From Gammaproteobacteria bacterium (GTDB taxonomy: Bacteria > Pseudomonadota > Gammaproteobacteria > Steroidobacterales > Steroidobacteraceae), in the NCBI GenBank assembly GCA_025359565.1, contig JANYFY010000020.1, positions 1 to 64,000 on the forward strand: a DNA stretch of 64,000 nucleotides, given 5' to 3'. Below, piece by piece: positions 8,077 to 16,239 of this stretch; positions within the stretch are counted from its first letter, which is position 1; each line of letters opens with the position of its first letter. The translations under genes and the position numbers were made by a program. Under the pieces are notes generated by a model. That model made no database searches. It was not told the origin of the DNA and saw nothing but the letters and a program-made list of their open reading frames with translations.

Positions 8077-8463
8077 ACCAAAGTTTTTCTGCGCCTACAC
8101 TCAATAGTGGCAAGATGGTGGCACCGCGGTAGTGGGTGTCAGATGCTACCAATCGGGCAATCCCGATGAACCGCACTCTTTGCGGCACCTGCGCACCAGG
8201 CAGATGGAACGGTATAAGCAAAGTCCACGGTCGATCTCTTTCTCAAGCATCGGGTGCATGACGATTCTGTGGCGCGCTAAATGACGAGTATCAGACATAT
8301 GTTGGCGGTCTTGGGCCCGGTTTGGAGTCATTCAAATGAACGGTCGGCCAACAGCGGCAGTTTATAGTAGTGATGTAAACGCCCGTTACCTGACATTCGC
8401 GGCTTGCGGTGGGTCAACTACGGTATTATTTACCGAAGGTTAAACCACGGAAGGGTTCGTCTC
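8077..8463. other. intergenic region with no recognised gene
   Basis: I found no convincing coding frame, RNA gene or terminator here. The last 30 bp hold the GGAAGG ribosome-binding site of the next gene. Short frames on both strands have no recognisable domain. The sequence may be decayed like its surroundings. Confidence 0.5.
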
Positions 8464-8952
8464 TTGAAACGTATTTTATTCCTAGGATCGCTATTAGCAC
8501 TTTCCTCCGCCGTCTCTATTGCAAACTCGGATACGCGCGAAGGTCTGATTAGCCAGATCGTATCTCAGTACGTCGCAACAACGATGTTCGCCACCGATTC
8601 GCCGGTGGTGAGTTCGATGTTACAACCGGCAATGACGGCAAACCCCGGCGTTTCGACGGAGACTTGGCAAAGCGTGAAAACGGAAACAGCCGCAGCGGTG
8701 ACGAAAATGTTAACCGACAAAGGCAGCACAATGGATGTGCTCATTCGGAGTTCGTTAGACTCGCTTTCCGACAAAGAGATGAAAGTTCTGAGTCAGGTGC
8801 TAAGCGAACCTTCATATAAAAAGTTTCAGGCTGCGATGTCGGGACCGGCCGCACAGCAACAGCTACAAGCGGGGATGGCCAAAGCTGGCATGCAGTTAGG
8901 GGCATTGATCAATACTGTCCTTGCCAGTCACCATCTAAACGAAGTGCACTAG
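8464..8952 (+). CDS. exported protein, DUF2059-like
   Basis: The product is 162 residues with a signal peptide (KRILFLGSLLALSSAVSIANS) and a helical body. SLSDKEMKVLSQVLSEPSYKKFQAAM resembles the DUF2059 pattern of periplasmic proteins (a 'helix, x-SP.GxKF, helix' arrangement), but the match is by layout only. The TTG at 8464 is chosen because GGAAGG precedes it at suitable distance and the signal peptide starts there; an ATG at 8404 would add 20 unsuited residues. The next lipoprotein gene starts 18 bp downstream, so the two are probably co-transcribed. Function unknown. Confidence 0.7.
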   Translation: MKRILFLGSLLALSSAVSIANSDTREGLISQIVSQYVATTMFATDSPVVSSMLQPAMTANPGVSTETWQSVKTETAAAVTKMLTDKGSTMDVLIRSSLDSLSDKEMKVLSQVLSEPSYKKFQAAMSGPAAQQQLQAGMAKAGMQLGALINTVLASHHLNEVH

Positions 8953-8970
8953 AGCGGACAAGGAACGCAA

Positions 8971-9324
8971 ATGCGAACCTCAATCTGCAAGGTAGGGGCA
9001 GGAAAATACCATCCAAACACAGTGTCGCGCTTATTTTCTGTGGTTGTCGGGACTGCATGCCTTGGCGCGTGTTATTTCGCGAATCAACCAGCATTCGAAT
9101 CATCTGTGAAAAAGAAGGTTTCTATCGGTATGCCGATGGCGACCGCCACGAAGAACCTAGAAGCGATAGGTCTCACTTGTAGTGCGGGCAACCCTGCGGA
9201 TTGTTCGCGAGTTCGCCAGCGCCTCTGGCCGTCAAGCTGTATTGAACGAGTGAATATATCGGTGTCTAACAACAATACCGTCGAGCAGTTGGATATTCGT
9301 CCAATATTGTGCGCAGGATTGTGA
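8971..9324 (+). CDS. small putative lipoprotein
   Basis: This 117-residue protein has an N-terminal hydrophobic stretch ending in a lipobox, CLGAC with Cys34, so it may be a lipoprotein. The body contains VSIGMPMATATKNLEAIGLTC, reminiscent of the 'G-M-...-A...L...G..C' layout of SmpA/OmlA-like domains, followed by PADCSRVRQRLWPSSCIERVNI with paired cysteines. It starts at an ATG behind GGAACG. It closely follows the DUF2059-like gene. I do not recognise a named family and the function is unknown. Confidence 0.7.
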   Translation: MRTSICKVGAGKYHPNTVSRLFSVVVGTACLGACYFANQPAFESSVKKKVSIGMPMATATKNLEAIGLTCSAGNPADCSRVRQRLWPSSCIERVNISVSNNNTVEQLDIRPILCAGL

Positions 9325-9627
9325 CGGCAATTCCAAAAAGAAACCGTCTGCCGTGAAGCGGTCGTTCCCAGCAGGCAGCACGGGGTCGGATTGCGGCATC
9401 GGTGTACGAGCCGCGGGTGGCATCTGCGCCGCAACCCTCAGCTCGATTTATGGGTCAATAGCGTAATTAGGCCTATATTCAAACATTGCCGGTCACTTCT
9501 GGGTCCGCGCCGGCCTTGATTGCAGAAGTTAACTGTCCAAACGGTCGAGTCTTGCTGCAGCAGGCTGCTCCAAAGCTGACACTCGCGAGAGGCAGGTCAG
9601 GGTCAAGAACAGGCGTAGCACGCTGCA
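9325..9627. other. intergenic stretch, nothing recognised
   Basis: No supported gene or signal was found. It is followed by two short gene remnants on the minus strand, so it is probably part of the same decayed segment. Confidence 0.5.
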
Positions 9628-9765
9628 TCAAGGATATTTGACGCGCTTGCCTTCAAACTGAGCGGGAGTGACGGGACCAGCGGTTAAGTTGCCGGCGGCG
9701 GCGTACGAGCGCACGGTTTCCATGCCGGTATAGGAAGAGACCGAGCCGAAGAAATTCGCTCAATT
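9628..9765 (-). pseudogene. C-terminal gene fragment of unknown family
   Basis: One minus-strand frame reads NFFGSVSSYTGMETVRSYAA followed by AGNLTAGPVTPAQFEGKRVKYP and a stop. The composition is protein-like, but stops lie directly upstream in this frame. A start-like ATGAAAAAA occurs in another frame just before it. I read it as the last ~45 codons of a truncated gene. The family is not recognised. Confidence 0.45.
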
Positions 9766-9993
9766 TTTTCATCGGTGTTCAATCTCCATTGATGCTTTGT
9801 AGCGCAGACCAGATCCTACCCTGAAAAACATCAGGTGTAACTTCCGTCAGCTGCCACTCGCGATAAGTCAACCAAGTGGCGCTCCTTTGTTGTGGAGGGA
9901 CTGCCGGTTCAATAGGGGCGCCCGGAAGCCGTCATTGGTGGGCAATCGCAGAGGGTCACGACGGGCGATTCGCTGATGCGTCCACGAGCTACC

Positions 9994-10130
9994 TTATCGG
10001 ATGCGCAGGTCCAATTGCTCGGTTATGACGAGCGTGTGAGCCTCGCTAGCAGACTCGAAGATGAAGGTGCCAGGTTTCACGTTACCGTACTCGAGTGACT
10101 GCTCCACAACGCCACTCTGCGGCGTATTCC
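9994..10130 (-). pseudogene. cupin-domain gene remnant
   Basis: The minus-strand frame gives GVVEQSLEYGNVKPGTFIFE followed by SASEAHTLVI and ends LDLRIR-stop. Cupins such as the 2,4'-dihydroxyacetophenone dioxygenase family contain the same order, PGxxxFE..GExHTLVV, around the metal-binding His. The upstream half and the remaining ligands are missing, so it is a fragment. It lies just downstream of the GNAT gene on the same strand. Confidence 0.5.
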
Positions 10131-10141
10131 CACAGCATCGA

Positions 10142-10645
10142 TCAGATGTGCTCCATAAATCCTGGATTTGCCAAAACCACAGACGTCTCAATTTGCCGCG
10201 CGGGTATGGTCCAATAAGAATTTAGCAGAGCGACTTTTTGATCGGGTGACACCAGAACGAAGCCATGGCGTTGATAGAATTGGACTGCCCATGTAGCAGC
10301 CGCCCAGGTCCCTACCAGCATACGTCGCGTAGTCAGTGAGCGAATATGCGCGATGAGCGCCGCACCTACCCCGTGGCGCTGGCTCCCTGGGCGGACGTAG
10401 GCGTGTCGAATGAGATCGACATCGCGAACGGGCTGGATACCCATCACCCCTACTACTCCGGCGTCGCTCTCATAGGCCCAAAAGGCTACCCCCAAAGAAA
10501 TTTCTAAATCGAGATCGTGTGCGCCCATATAGGGATCGTGCCATCGATCCGCAGGTATTACACCGCGGTACGCTTCTGCCGCGGCATTAATAATTTCGGC
10601 AATTATTTCGCGGTCGTTCCCACAACAAGGTCGAATTGTGTACAT
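10142..10645 (-). CDS. GNAT family N-acetyltransferase
   Basis: The 167-residue product transfers an acetyl group from acetyl-CoA to an unknown amine. It has the GNAT order: YTIRPCCGNDREIIAEIIN at the N-terminus, then AFWAYESDAGVVGVMGI (strands 2-4), and RHAYVRPGSQRHGVGAALI, the acetyl-CoA pyrophosphate loop (Q/R-x-x-G-x-G/A variant RHGVGA). FYQRHGFVLV is the usual C-terminal motif. The ATG at 10645 behind GGGAGT is preferred. A longer in-frame start at 10684 lies inside a copy of a 26-bp direct repeat and so is probably an artefact of that duplication. It follows the hybrid kinase gene on the same strand, separated by an AraC remnant. Confidence 0.88.
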   Translation of the reverse strand: MYTIRPCCGNDREIIAEIINAAAEAYRGVIPADRWHDPYMGAHDLDLEISLGVAFWAYESDAGVVGVMGIQPVRDVDLIRHAYVRPGSQRHGVGAALIAHIRSLTTRRMLVGTWAAATWAVQFYQRHGFVLVSPDQKVALLNSYWTIPARQIETSVVLANPGFMEHI

Positions 10646-10665
10646 CGAAGCTACTCCCATTCTGC

Positions 10666-10691
10666 AAAGTGCCGAGTCTGCCATGTCGCAG
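10666..10691. repeat. 26-bp direct repeat, copy 1
   Basis: AAAGTGCCGAGTCTGCCATG plus TCGCAG recurs at 10818-10843 with one mismatch. The two copies bracket the AraC remnant. The second copy encodes the last residues (CDMADSVL) of the hybrid kinase. Confidence 0.85.
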
Positions 10692-10722
10692 TCCCGGCGA
10701 TCTTGAACAAAATTGCAGCGTT

Positions 10723-10815
10723 CTATGCTCTGCGCGAACCGTACCGCGCGGGTGTAACCCCAAACTGGCGGACAAATGCTCGAGTCAGGTGACTTTGGTC
10801 AGAAAATCCGGCGGA
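10723..10815 (-). pseudogene. AraC/XylS regulator C-terminal remnant
   Basis: The minus-strand frame reads AGFSDQSHLTRAFVRQFGVT followed by PARYGSRRA and a stop. This is the second helix-turn-helix of the AraC family (consensus GF.DQSHLTR.F...FG.TP..YR). Only about 30 codons remain, fused directly behind the stop codon of the hybrid kinase gene. The DNA is enclosed by a 26-bp direct repeat, so the fragment probably arrived by a duplication or recombination event. Confidence 0.8.
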
Positions 10816-13419
10816 CTAAAGTACCGAGTCTGCCATGTCGCAGCCTCCTGCTACCTCGCGCAGGGCTGTTTGCACGCGGCCGTATTCCTGTCTTGCGGCA
10901 CCTACCAGCGCGGCAGCGGTGTCTAAGCTGCCGCTGCGACCCAATGCTTCTATGGCGGCACACTGGGTGGCCAATAGACTTGCCCCCATATTGAAACTAC
11001 TCGACTTTAAGCCGTGCGCTGCCCTCCAGAGAGCGACGCTGTCAGACGCCTCTAAGGCAGATGACATTTGCGTGAGGCGATTCGGTGAATCCACCAAGTA
11101 TAAAGTCGTCAATTTTCGCATCAATTCTGGATCTAGACTCTGAATCGATGCAATGACTTTGGAATCCAAACAAGTCTGTGCCTGGCGCGGGATGGGTGAT
11201 GAGCGAATCCAGCGTCGTACTATCGTATAGAGCGCAGCCTGGGTGTAAGGTTTAGGTAAGTAATCATCCATGCCCGCTAACAAGCATCGATCACGATCGC
11301 CCGACATTGCATTGGCGGTAATAGCCACAATAGGCACGCGGTCGGTCATAGACTGAGTGCGTTCGTAGTCTCTAATGAGGCGAGTCGCCTCAAATCCATC
11401 CATGTTCGCCATGTGGCAATCCATGAGCACAAGATCGAAAGGGCGCTCCTTGACGGCAACGACCGCCTCAAGGCCGTCGGCGACCACGGTGGTTTGAACG
11501 CCAATTTGGCTTAACATGGCCACGGCTAACTCTTGGTTGACCGGATTATCCTCGGCTATCAGTATGTGCCCCGAGACGGACTCATGATGTGGGTCAGATT
11601 GATGCCCGACAACCGTACTCGTTCGTGCATCCCCTTGCGCCGCCGACTCTTCCCCGAATAGGACGCTCTCAATGGCGTTTAATAAATCCGCCCGCCGCGC
11701 CGGTTTGGTCAAATAGCATTTGATATCGTGACCCCGACGAAAAGATTCATCGTCAGTGAGGGTAACCGAACTGAGCATAATCAGATTAGTAACGGATAGA
11801 CTCGAATCCGCTTTAATGGCTCTAGCCAAACTCACGCCATCCATTTGCGGCATATGCTGATCCAAGATGGCTAAGGCAAAAGGCTTACCCATTTCCAATG
11901 CAGCGGCTAATAACGTTAATGCCTCGGCACCATTCTCGCAGCCCACACAATGGATGTTCCACTCGGTTAACTGCGCTTGCAGAATCTCACGATTCAGTGC
12001 GCTGTCGTCGACGACCAATATCGCTAAATCACGTAATTTTTTCGACACATCGAGAACGCTTCGAGCCGAGGCATCTTGCTTATCAAACATGACCTCAATC
12101 GCAAAAGTAGATCCTTGCTTGAGGTGACTTTGAACGCTAATGGTGCCCTTCATGAGCGACACTAACTGCTTCACGATGGCCAGGCCAAGACCGGTGCCAC
12201 CAAACTGTCGAGTCGTCGACGTGTCGGCCTGAGAAAATGCGTCAAATATTTTTTCTTTATTCTCCTCGCTCATCCCTATACCGGTGTCTTGGACCTCAAT
12301 CCGTAACATGGCCTCGTGGTGATCTTCGCGAAGTAACGAAACTGTTACCGAAATATGTCCTTGACGAGTAAATTTGACCGCATTGCCCAACAGGTTGGTG
12401 AATATTTGCCGCAACCTAACCGGATCGCCTCGCAATGCGATGGGGAGATCGCCGGGAATTCGGCAGGCCAGCTCCAGACCTTTTGTTTGGGCCGCGTGAG
12501 CGAATATGCTACATACATCTTCAATTATTTGTCGCAAATCGAAATTGATCCGCTCTAACTCGACCTTGCCAGCCTCAATCTTCGAAAAATCGAGAATATT
12601 ATTAATGATCTCCAGCAACTGTTCGCCAGATTGGTAGACAGAGTCAACGAAACGTCGCTGTGTATCGGTCAGCATGGTGCTGCGTAGCAACTCAGTCATC
12701 CCAAGTACGCCATTCATCGGAGTGCGTATTTCATGGCTCATGGTGGCCAAAAATTCACTCTTGATGCGACTTGCAGCTTCGGCGCGATCGCGCTCACGGC
12801 GCAAGCGGGCGCGCAGCGAGGTGATAAATCCGCCCATAACTGAAAACCAACATAACACAGCCGCCAATAAAATTAGATTCATGACCTCGAGTCGTAGGTC
12901 GAATTCGGCCGGGTAATTCATTCTACGTAAGGCGATGACAAAACCTGCGGATAGTATGATGACCAAGCTCAACCTCAATAAAACGGCCGTTCCGAATTGC
13001 AGTACGCCGAACAGGAACGACACCATATAAATAAGGAAAAATGCTGATCGCGCGCTGCCAGAGAAATACAACAAACAACTAGTGGCAATCACGGAAGCCA
13101 GAATTTGCGGTAGCGTCAAACTGGGATTCGCAAACCGCATGTTCAGACCCGTGCGAAACATAATTAGGAAACAGACGCTTATAGAGCTGATCAAGGCACT
13201 CATGCCAATCAATACCGGCGCTGTAATGTGACCAAATAGCCAGCCCGTAAATATTAGTAAAATAACAAAAAGGGAGCTTACCGCACCCATAAGATGACGC
13301 ATCATGCGAACGCGCTGTAGGTGGTCGATTGGTTGATCTCGAAACAACCAATTTACTAATTCTGCTAACTTGCGTTCGGCTCTACTCGCACGAGTATTGG
13401 GAACTTCTTGTACTTTCAT
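10816..13419 (-). CDS. hybrid sensor histidine kinase, HisKA-HATPase-REC-REC-Hpt
   Basis: The 867-residue inner-membrane kinase resembles BarA in layout. Residues ~45-200 hold several hydrophobic segments with no large periplasmic loop. The HisKA H-box is [15 protein letters not shown] with phospho-accepting His229, followed by HATPase_c ([25 protein letters not shown]). REC1 starts near 465 ([23 protein letters not shown]) and REC2 near 618 ([24 protein letters not shown]). The C-terminal Hpt domain carries AAHGLKSSS with His near 800, so a full phosphorelay can run within one protein. The signal is unknown. It is divergent from a REC-PAS-GGDEF-EAL gene that may be its output. The last codons lie in a 26-bp direct repeat. 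Confidence 0.95.
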   Translation of the reverse strand: MKVQEVPNTRASRAERKLAELVNWLFRDQPIDHLQRVRMMRHLMGAVSSLFVILLIFTGWLFGHITAPVLIGMSALISSISVCFLIMFRTGLNMRFANPSLTLPQILASVIATSCLLYFSGSARSAFFLIYMVSFLFGVLQFGTAVLLRLSLVIILSAGFVIALRRMNYPAEFDLRLEVMNLILLAAVLCWFSVMGGFITSLRARLRRERDRAEAASRIKSEFLATMSHEIRTPMNGVLGMTELLRSTMLTDTQRRFVDSVYQSGEQLLEIINNILDFSKIEAGKVELERINFDLRQIIEDVCSIFAHAAQTKGLELACRIPGDLPIALRGDPVRLRQIFTNLLGNAVKFTRQGHISVTVSLLREDHHEAMLRIEVQDTGIGMSEENKEKIFDAFSQADTSTTRQFGGTGLGLAIVKQLVSLMKGTISVQSHLKQGSTFAIEVMFDKQDASARSVLDVSKKLRDLAILVVDDSALNREILQAQLTEWNIHCVGCENGAEALTLLAAALEMGKPFALAILDQHMPQMDGVSLARAIKADSSLSVTNLIMLSSVTLTDDESFRRGHDIKCYLTKPARRADLLNAIESVLFGEESAAQGDARTSTVVGHQSDPHHESVSGHILIAEDNPVNQELAVAMLSQIGVQTTVVADGLEAVVAVKERPFDLVLMDCHMANMDGFEATRLIRDYERTQSMTDRVPIVAITANAMSGDRDRCLLAGMDDYLPKPYTQAALYTIVRRWIRSSPIPRQAQTCLDSKVIASIQSLDPELMRKLTTLYLVDSPNRLTQMSSALEASDSVALWRAAHGLKSSSFNMGASLLATQCAAIEALGRSGSLDTAAALVGAARQEYGRVQTALREVAGGCDMADSVL
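10818..10843. repeat. 26-bp direct repeat, copy 2
   Basis: Matches copy 1 at 10666-10691 except for one base. It spans the 3' end of the hybrid kinase gene. A duplication this long is beyond ordinary transposon target-site size. Confidence 0.85.
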
Positions 13420-13624
13420 GCATTAAATCTCTAGAACAGAAATGTAAATCTATCCAAAAAATGTCAACCCGGCGCGGACATAACGCACGCTAAGCGCATT
13501 CGAAAGTTAAGCCGGTCCAGATTATGTTAAAAATATGGATCCAATCCCAAACTGGTCTAAGCGTCACAGCAGCCCGTCCAAAATGGTGCAACATACTCAA
13601 TATTCGAGCACATGACTTTTTGAA

Positions 13625-14437
13625 GTGAACGTGGAAAAAGCAAACATATTGGTCGCGGATGATGATCTAACGACGTTAGTGCTGATGCGGGCGACGCTTG
13701 AGCGCGGTGGCTATGTTGTAGACACAGTAGAGAACGGCATTGCAGCTATGCGTCAGTTTCGTGCTGGCCAATATGATTTGGTGATGCTGGACATTGATAT
13801 GCCCGATATCAGTGGGCTGGAAGTGTGCAAGGAATTGCGTCACCTCGCTGGGCAGGCGTTACCGATCGTCATGGTCACTGGGATGGATGCATGGGTTTCG
13901 GTGGATGCAGCCTATCGGGCGGGCGCTACCGATTTCCTCGCGAAACCTATCAATTGGGCCTTAATTGAGCATCGCGTAAAATATTTGCTGCGTAGCTATC
14001 AGAATTTTTTAGATCTTACAGCCGCCGAGGAACGCAACGCAGCCATCATTCGCGCGTTGCCGGACCTTTTGTTTGAAGTTGATGAACATGGACGATATGT
14101 CGTTTATCACCCGCCGCGCTCTGATCAACAAATGTCTCCGACTGATAGCCCAGTTGGCAAATCAATCTATGAAGTATTGCCGAAGGATGCAGCCACGATT
14201 TGCGCGGACGCCATGCGCGAAGCGGCTCTGCACGGCTTGTCGGTCGGCAGGGAAATTAACATCCGGACCATGAAGGGTCCTTTTTGGTATGAATTGTCGG
14301 TATCACCAAAAACCAAAGCTTCTATAAGTGGTAAGAGTGTCGGTCAAAATAATGAACAGACTTTTATCATCTTGGCGCGCGACATCACCGCTCGTCGAGC
14401 TGCCGAAGAACCGGATTCGGCACTTAGCCTACTTTGA
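13625..14437 (+). CDS. REC-PAS part of a split cyclic-di-GMP regulator
   Basis: This 270-residue frame contains a response-regulator receiver domain (ILVADDDLTTLVLM, phospho-acceptor Asp56 in VMLDIDMPD, Lys in FLAKPIN) followed by a PAS domain (AIIRALPDLLFEVDEHGRYV, ending FIILARDITARRAAEE). After AEE the frame runs into the unrelated PDSALSLL and a stop. The following frame resumes as IRHLAYFDALTGLPNR, the standard continuation of AEEQ-IRHLAYFDALTGLPNR, so one extra base near 14411-14414 (CCGG for a three-base codon) splits a REC-PAS-GGDEF-EAL protein. The GTG at 13625 (or 13631) is the likely start; no clear RBS. Divergent from the hybrid kinase, its probable phosphodonor. Confidence 0.85.
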   Translation: MNVEKANILVADDDLTTLVLMRATLERGGYVVDTVENGIAAMRQFRAGQYDLVMLDIDMPDISGLEVCKELRHLAGQALPIVMVTGMDAWVSVDAAYRAGATDFLAKPINWALIEHRVKYLLRSYQNFLDLTAAEERNAAIIRALPDLLFEVDEHGRYVVYHPPRSDQQMSPTDSPVGKSIYEVLPKDAATICADAMREAALHGLSVGREINIRTMKGPFWYELSVSPKTKASISGKSVGQNNEQTFIILARDITARRAAEEPDSALSLL

Positions 14438-15779
14438 TGCGCTGACGGGTCTGCCCAACCGCGAACATTTTCACGAAAAAATAGAGCGTGCCATTGCGTC
14501 CGCCGAGCAGGGGCACGGCAAGGTCGCATTATTTTGCATCGATTTGGATAATTTTAAACGCATTAATGACACCCTCGGACATGGGATCGGAGATGTGCTT
14601 TTGCAATCGGTCGCTGCCAGACTGCGCGCCGCGCTGCATGAGCGCTCTGATTATGTATTGTCACGGTTCGGCGGTGACGAATTCATGATGTTAATACCCG
14701 ACGTGTCGGGATCAGCTGAGGCAAAAGACTTCGTCGAACGCGTAGTTCGGGCGGTAAGTGCACCCATGAAATTGCAGCAGCACGATGTTTTAGTAACACC
14801 GAGTGTGGGCATTGCAATCTATCCAGATAGTGGAAAAAATGCCGATACTTTATTTAAAAATGCCGATCTGGCGATGTTTTTTTCCAAGCGGCAGGGTCCC
14901 GGGATTAGTACGCTATTTGATCTAGCGATGAATACATCAGCCTTGAAGCGACTGACCATTGAGGAAAATCTTCGAAACGCCGTTTCGAACGGCGAATTGA
15001 CGCTCGTGTTTCAGCCACAGTTCAATTTGAATAACGGATGTCTGGACGGTTTAGAAGCACTGTTACGGTGGCGAAGCATTGAATTAGAAATGGTGCCGGT
15101 AGCGGAATTTATTCAGGTCGCTGAAGAATCCGGATTAATTTTCTCAATCGGTGAATGGGTGTTACGTGCCGCCTGTAGTCAGGCGAAGGCGTGGCTCGAC
15201 GCAGGTATGCTGCTAAAGCGCATGGCGGTCAATGTATCGGGAAGACAGCTGTCGCAACGTCAGTTCCCAACTTTGGTCAGGGATATACTACGTGAGACAG
15301 GTCTGCCAGCAGCGGTACTCGAGATCGAAATTACCGAGACGGCCATAATGGACAATGATACTTGGAGCAACCAGGTATTGGCAGAGCTGCGAGCGATTGG
15401 TGTCGCTATCGCGATTGACGATTTCGGCACGGGTTTTTCCAGTTTCAGTCGGCTGCGTGAATTCCCAATTGATCGACTCAAGATCGATCGCTCGTTTATT
15501 TGCAATGCACACAATTCGAGCGATGACCGTGCCATTGTCGTAGCCATCATCGCGATGGCAAAAACGCTGCAAATTGAGGTGGTAGCGGAAGGTGTTGAGG
15601 AAATCGCACAAATGATGCTGCTGCAAGACGAAGAATGTACCTCGGCGCAGGGCTACCTGCTCGGCATGCCACTACCGGCTTCGGAGACTTTGCAATTGCT
15701 CAATCGAATTCGGCTCAGTAGCGATAGTTCACGATCCCAGAGGCTGCTACGGCTAGTGTTGCCAAGTGCGGTCGCTTAG
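14328..15779 (+). CDS. GGDEF-EAL part of the split regulator
   Basis: This frame carries an intact GGDEF domain (DALTGLPNR, DLDNFKRINDTLGH, FGGDEF) and an intact EAL domain (LVFQPQFNLNNG, GLEALLRW, ITETAIMDN, IDDFGTGFSS, DRLKIDRSF, VVAEGVEE). Both active-site signatures look functional: GGDEF is synthesis- or GTP-sensing-competent and EAL hydrolyses cyclic di-GMP. The first ~25 residues before IRHLAYFD are out-of-frame PAS sequence, so real translation must enter by frameshift or from an internal ATG such as 14352. If the extra base is genuine, the GGDEF-EAL half has lost phosphorylation control by the receiver domain. A sequencing or assembly error is an equally plausible explanation. Confidence 0.88.
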   Translation: MVRVSVKIMNRLLSSWRATSPLVELPKNRIRHLAYFDALTGLPNREHFHEKIERAIASAEQGHGKVALFCIDLDNFKRINDTLGHGIGDVLLQSVAARLRAALHERSDYVLSRFGGDEFMMLIPDVSGSAEAKDFVERVVRAVSAPMKLQQHDVLVTPSVGIAIYPDSGKNADTLFKNADLAMFFSKRQGPGISTLFDLAMNTSALKRLTIEENLRNAVSNGELTLVFQPQFNLNNGCLDGLEALLRWRSIELEMVPVAEFIQVAEESGLIFSIGEWVLRAACSQAKAWLDAGMLLKRMAVNVSGRQLSQRQFPTLVRDILRETGLPAAVLEIEITETAIMDNDTWSNQVLAELRAIGVAIAIDDFGTGFSSFSRLREFPIDRLKIDRSFICNAHNSSDDRAIVVAIIAMAKTLQIEVVAEGVEEIAQMMLLQDEECTSAQGYLLGMPLPASETLQLLNRIRLSSDSSRSQRLLRLVLPSAVA

Positions 15780-15896
15780 CACTCGCGTCGGTTTGCACTC
15801 ATATTTTCCGTTAGGATTTAATGGTAAAATTTGAAGTGGTACGCCGCTGGTCCGCATGCTAGCGTAGGCGCAGCGCAAATTAGGGGGTGGTATTGC

Positions 15897-16024
15897 ATGC
15901 GTATAGATTCCACTAAGTCGATTTCGCGGCGGCGATTATTGACCATGATTGGATTGAGCGCCGGTAGCACGAAGATGTACCAGGCGATGCAAAGTCTCGG
16001 CTTTGCAGCTGAAACTAGGTACTT
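15897..16024 (+). pseudogene. flavin amine oxidase N-terminal remnant
   Basis: The frame from the ATG at 15897 gives a twin-arginine leader, SISRRRLLTMIGLSAGSTKM followed by YQAMQSLGFAAE. The same leader begins flavin monoamine oxidases that go on to a GAGxxG FAD site. Here that continuation is missing after AAETRYL and the sequence runs into a PIN-domain tail. It is a deletion remnant just upstream of an aminotransferase-permease pair, which suggests that the oxidase once belonged to that amine pathway. Confidence 0.65.
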
Positions 16025-16225
16025 AAGGATTTCGAGCGGCTACTGCCTGAACTCGCAATCGACGATGGTGTCTGGAGTGCTGCCTTTGATCTGGCACGGC
16101 GTGCCCGTTCCGCCGGTATCTTGGTCCCGGCGGCTAACATGTTGATCGCTGCCTGCGCCCGACACCACGAAGTCGAACTCGAACACGCTGACTCGGATTT
16201 CTTGCAACTCGAAAAGCTTTACTAA
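16025..16225 (+). pseudogene. VapC-type PIN toxin C-terminal remnant
   Basis: The frame reads DFERLLPELAIDDGVWSAAF and goes on to LARRARSAGILVPAANMLIA followed by ACARHHEVELEHADSDF, ending at TAA. This is the last two thirds of a VapC PIN domain, with the ADxLIAA helix (here AANMLIAA, its Asp lost) and the ADSDF acid site. The N-terminal acid and any VapB antitoxin are absent. It is adjacent to the amine oxidase remnant, so a deletion joined two gene fragments. Confidence 0.72.
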
Positions 16226-16239
16226 AAAGGCGTGCTGTT

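Noticed and set aside
10666-10843. Transposon target-site duplication
   Set aside because: At 26 bp it is too long for usual target duplications, and no terminal inverted repeats or transposase are present.
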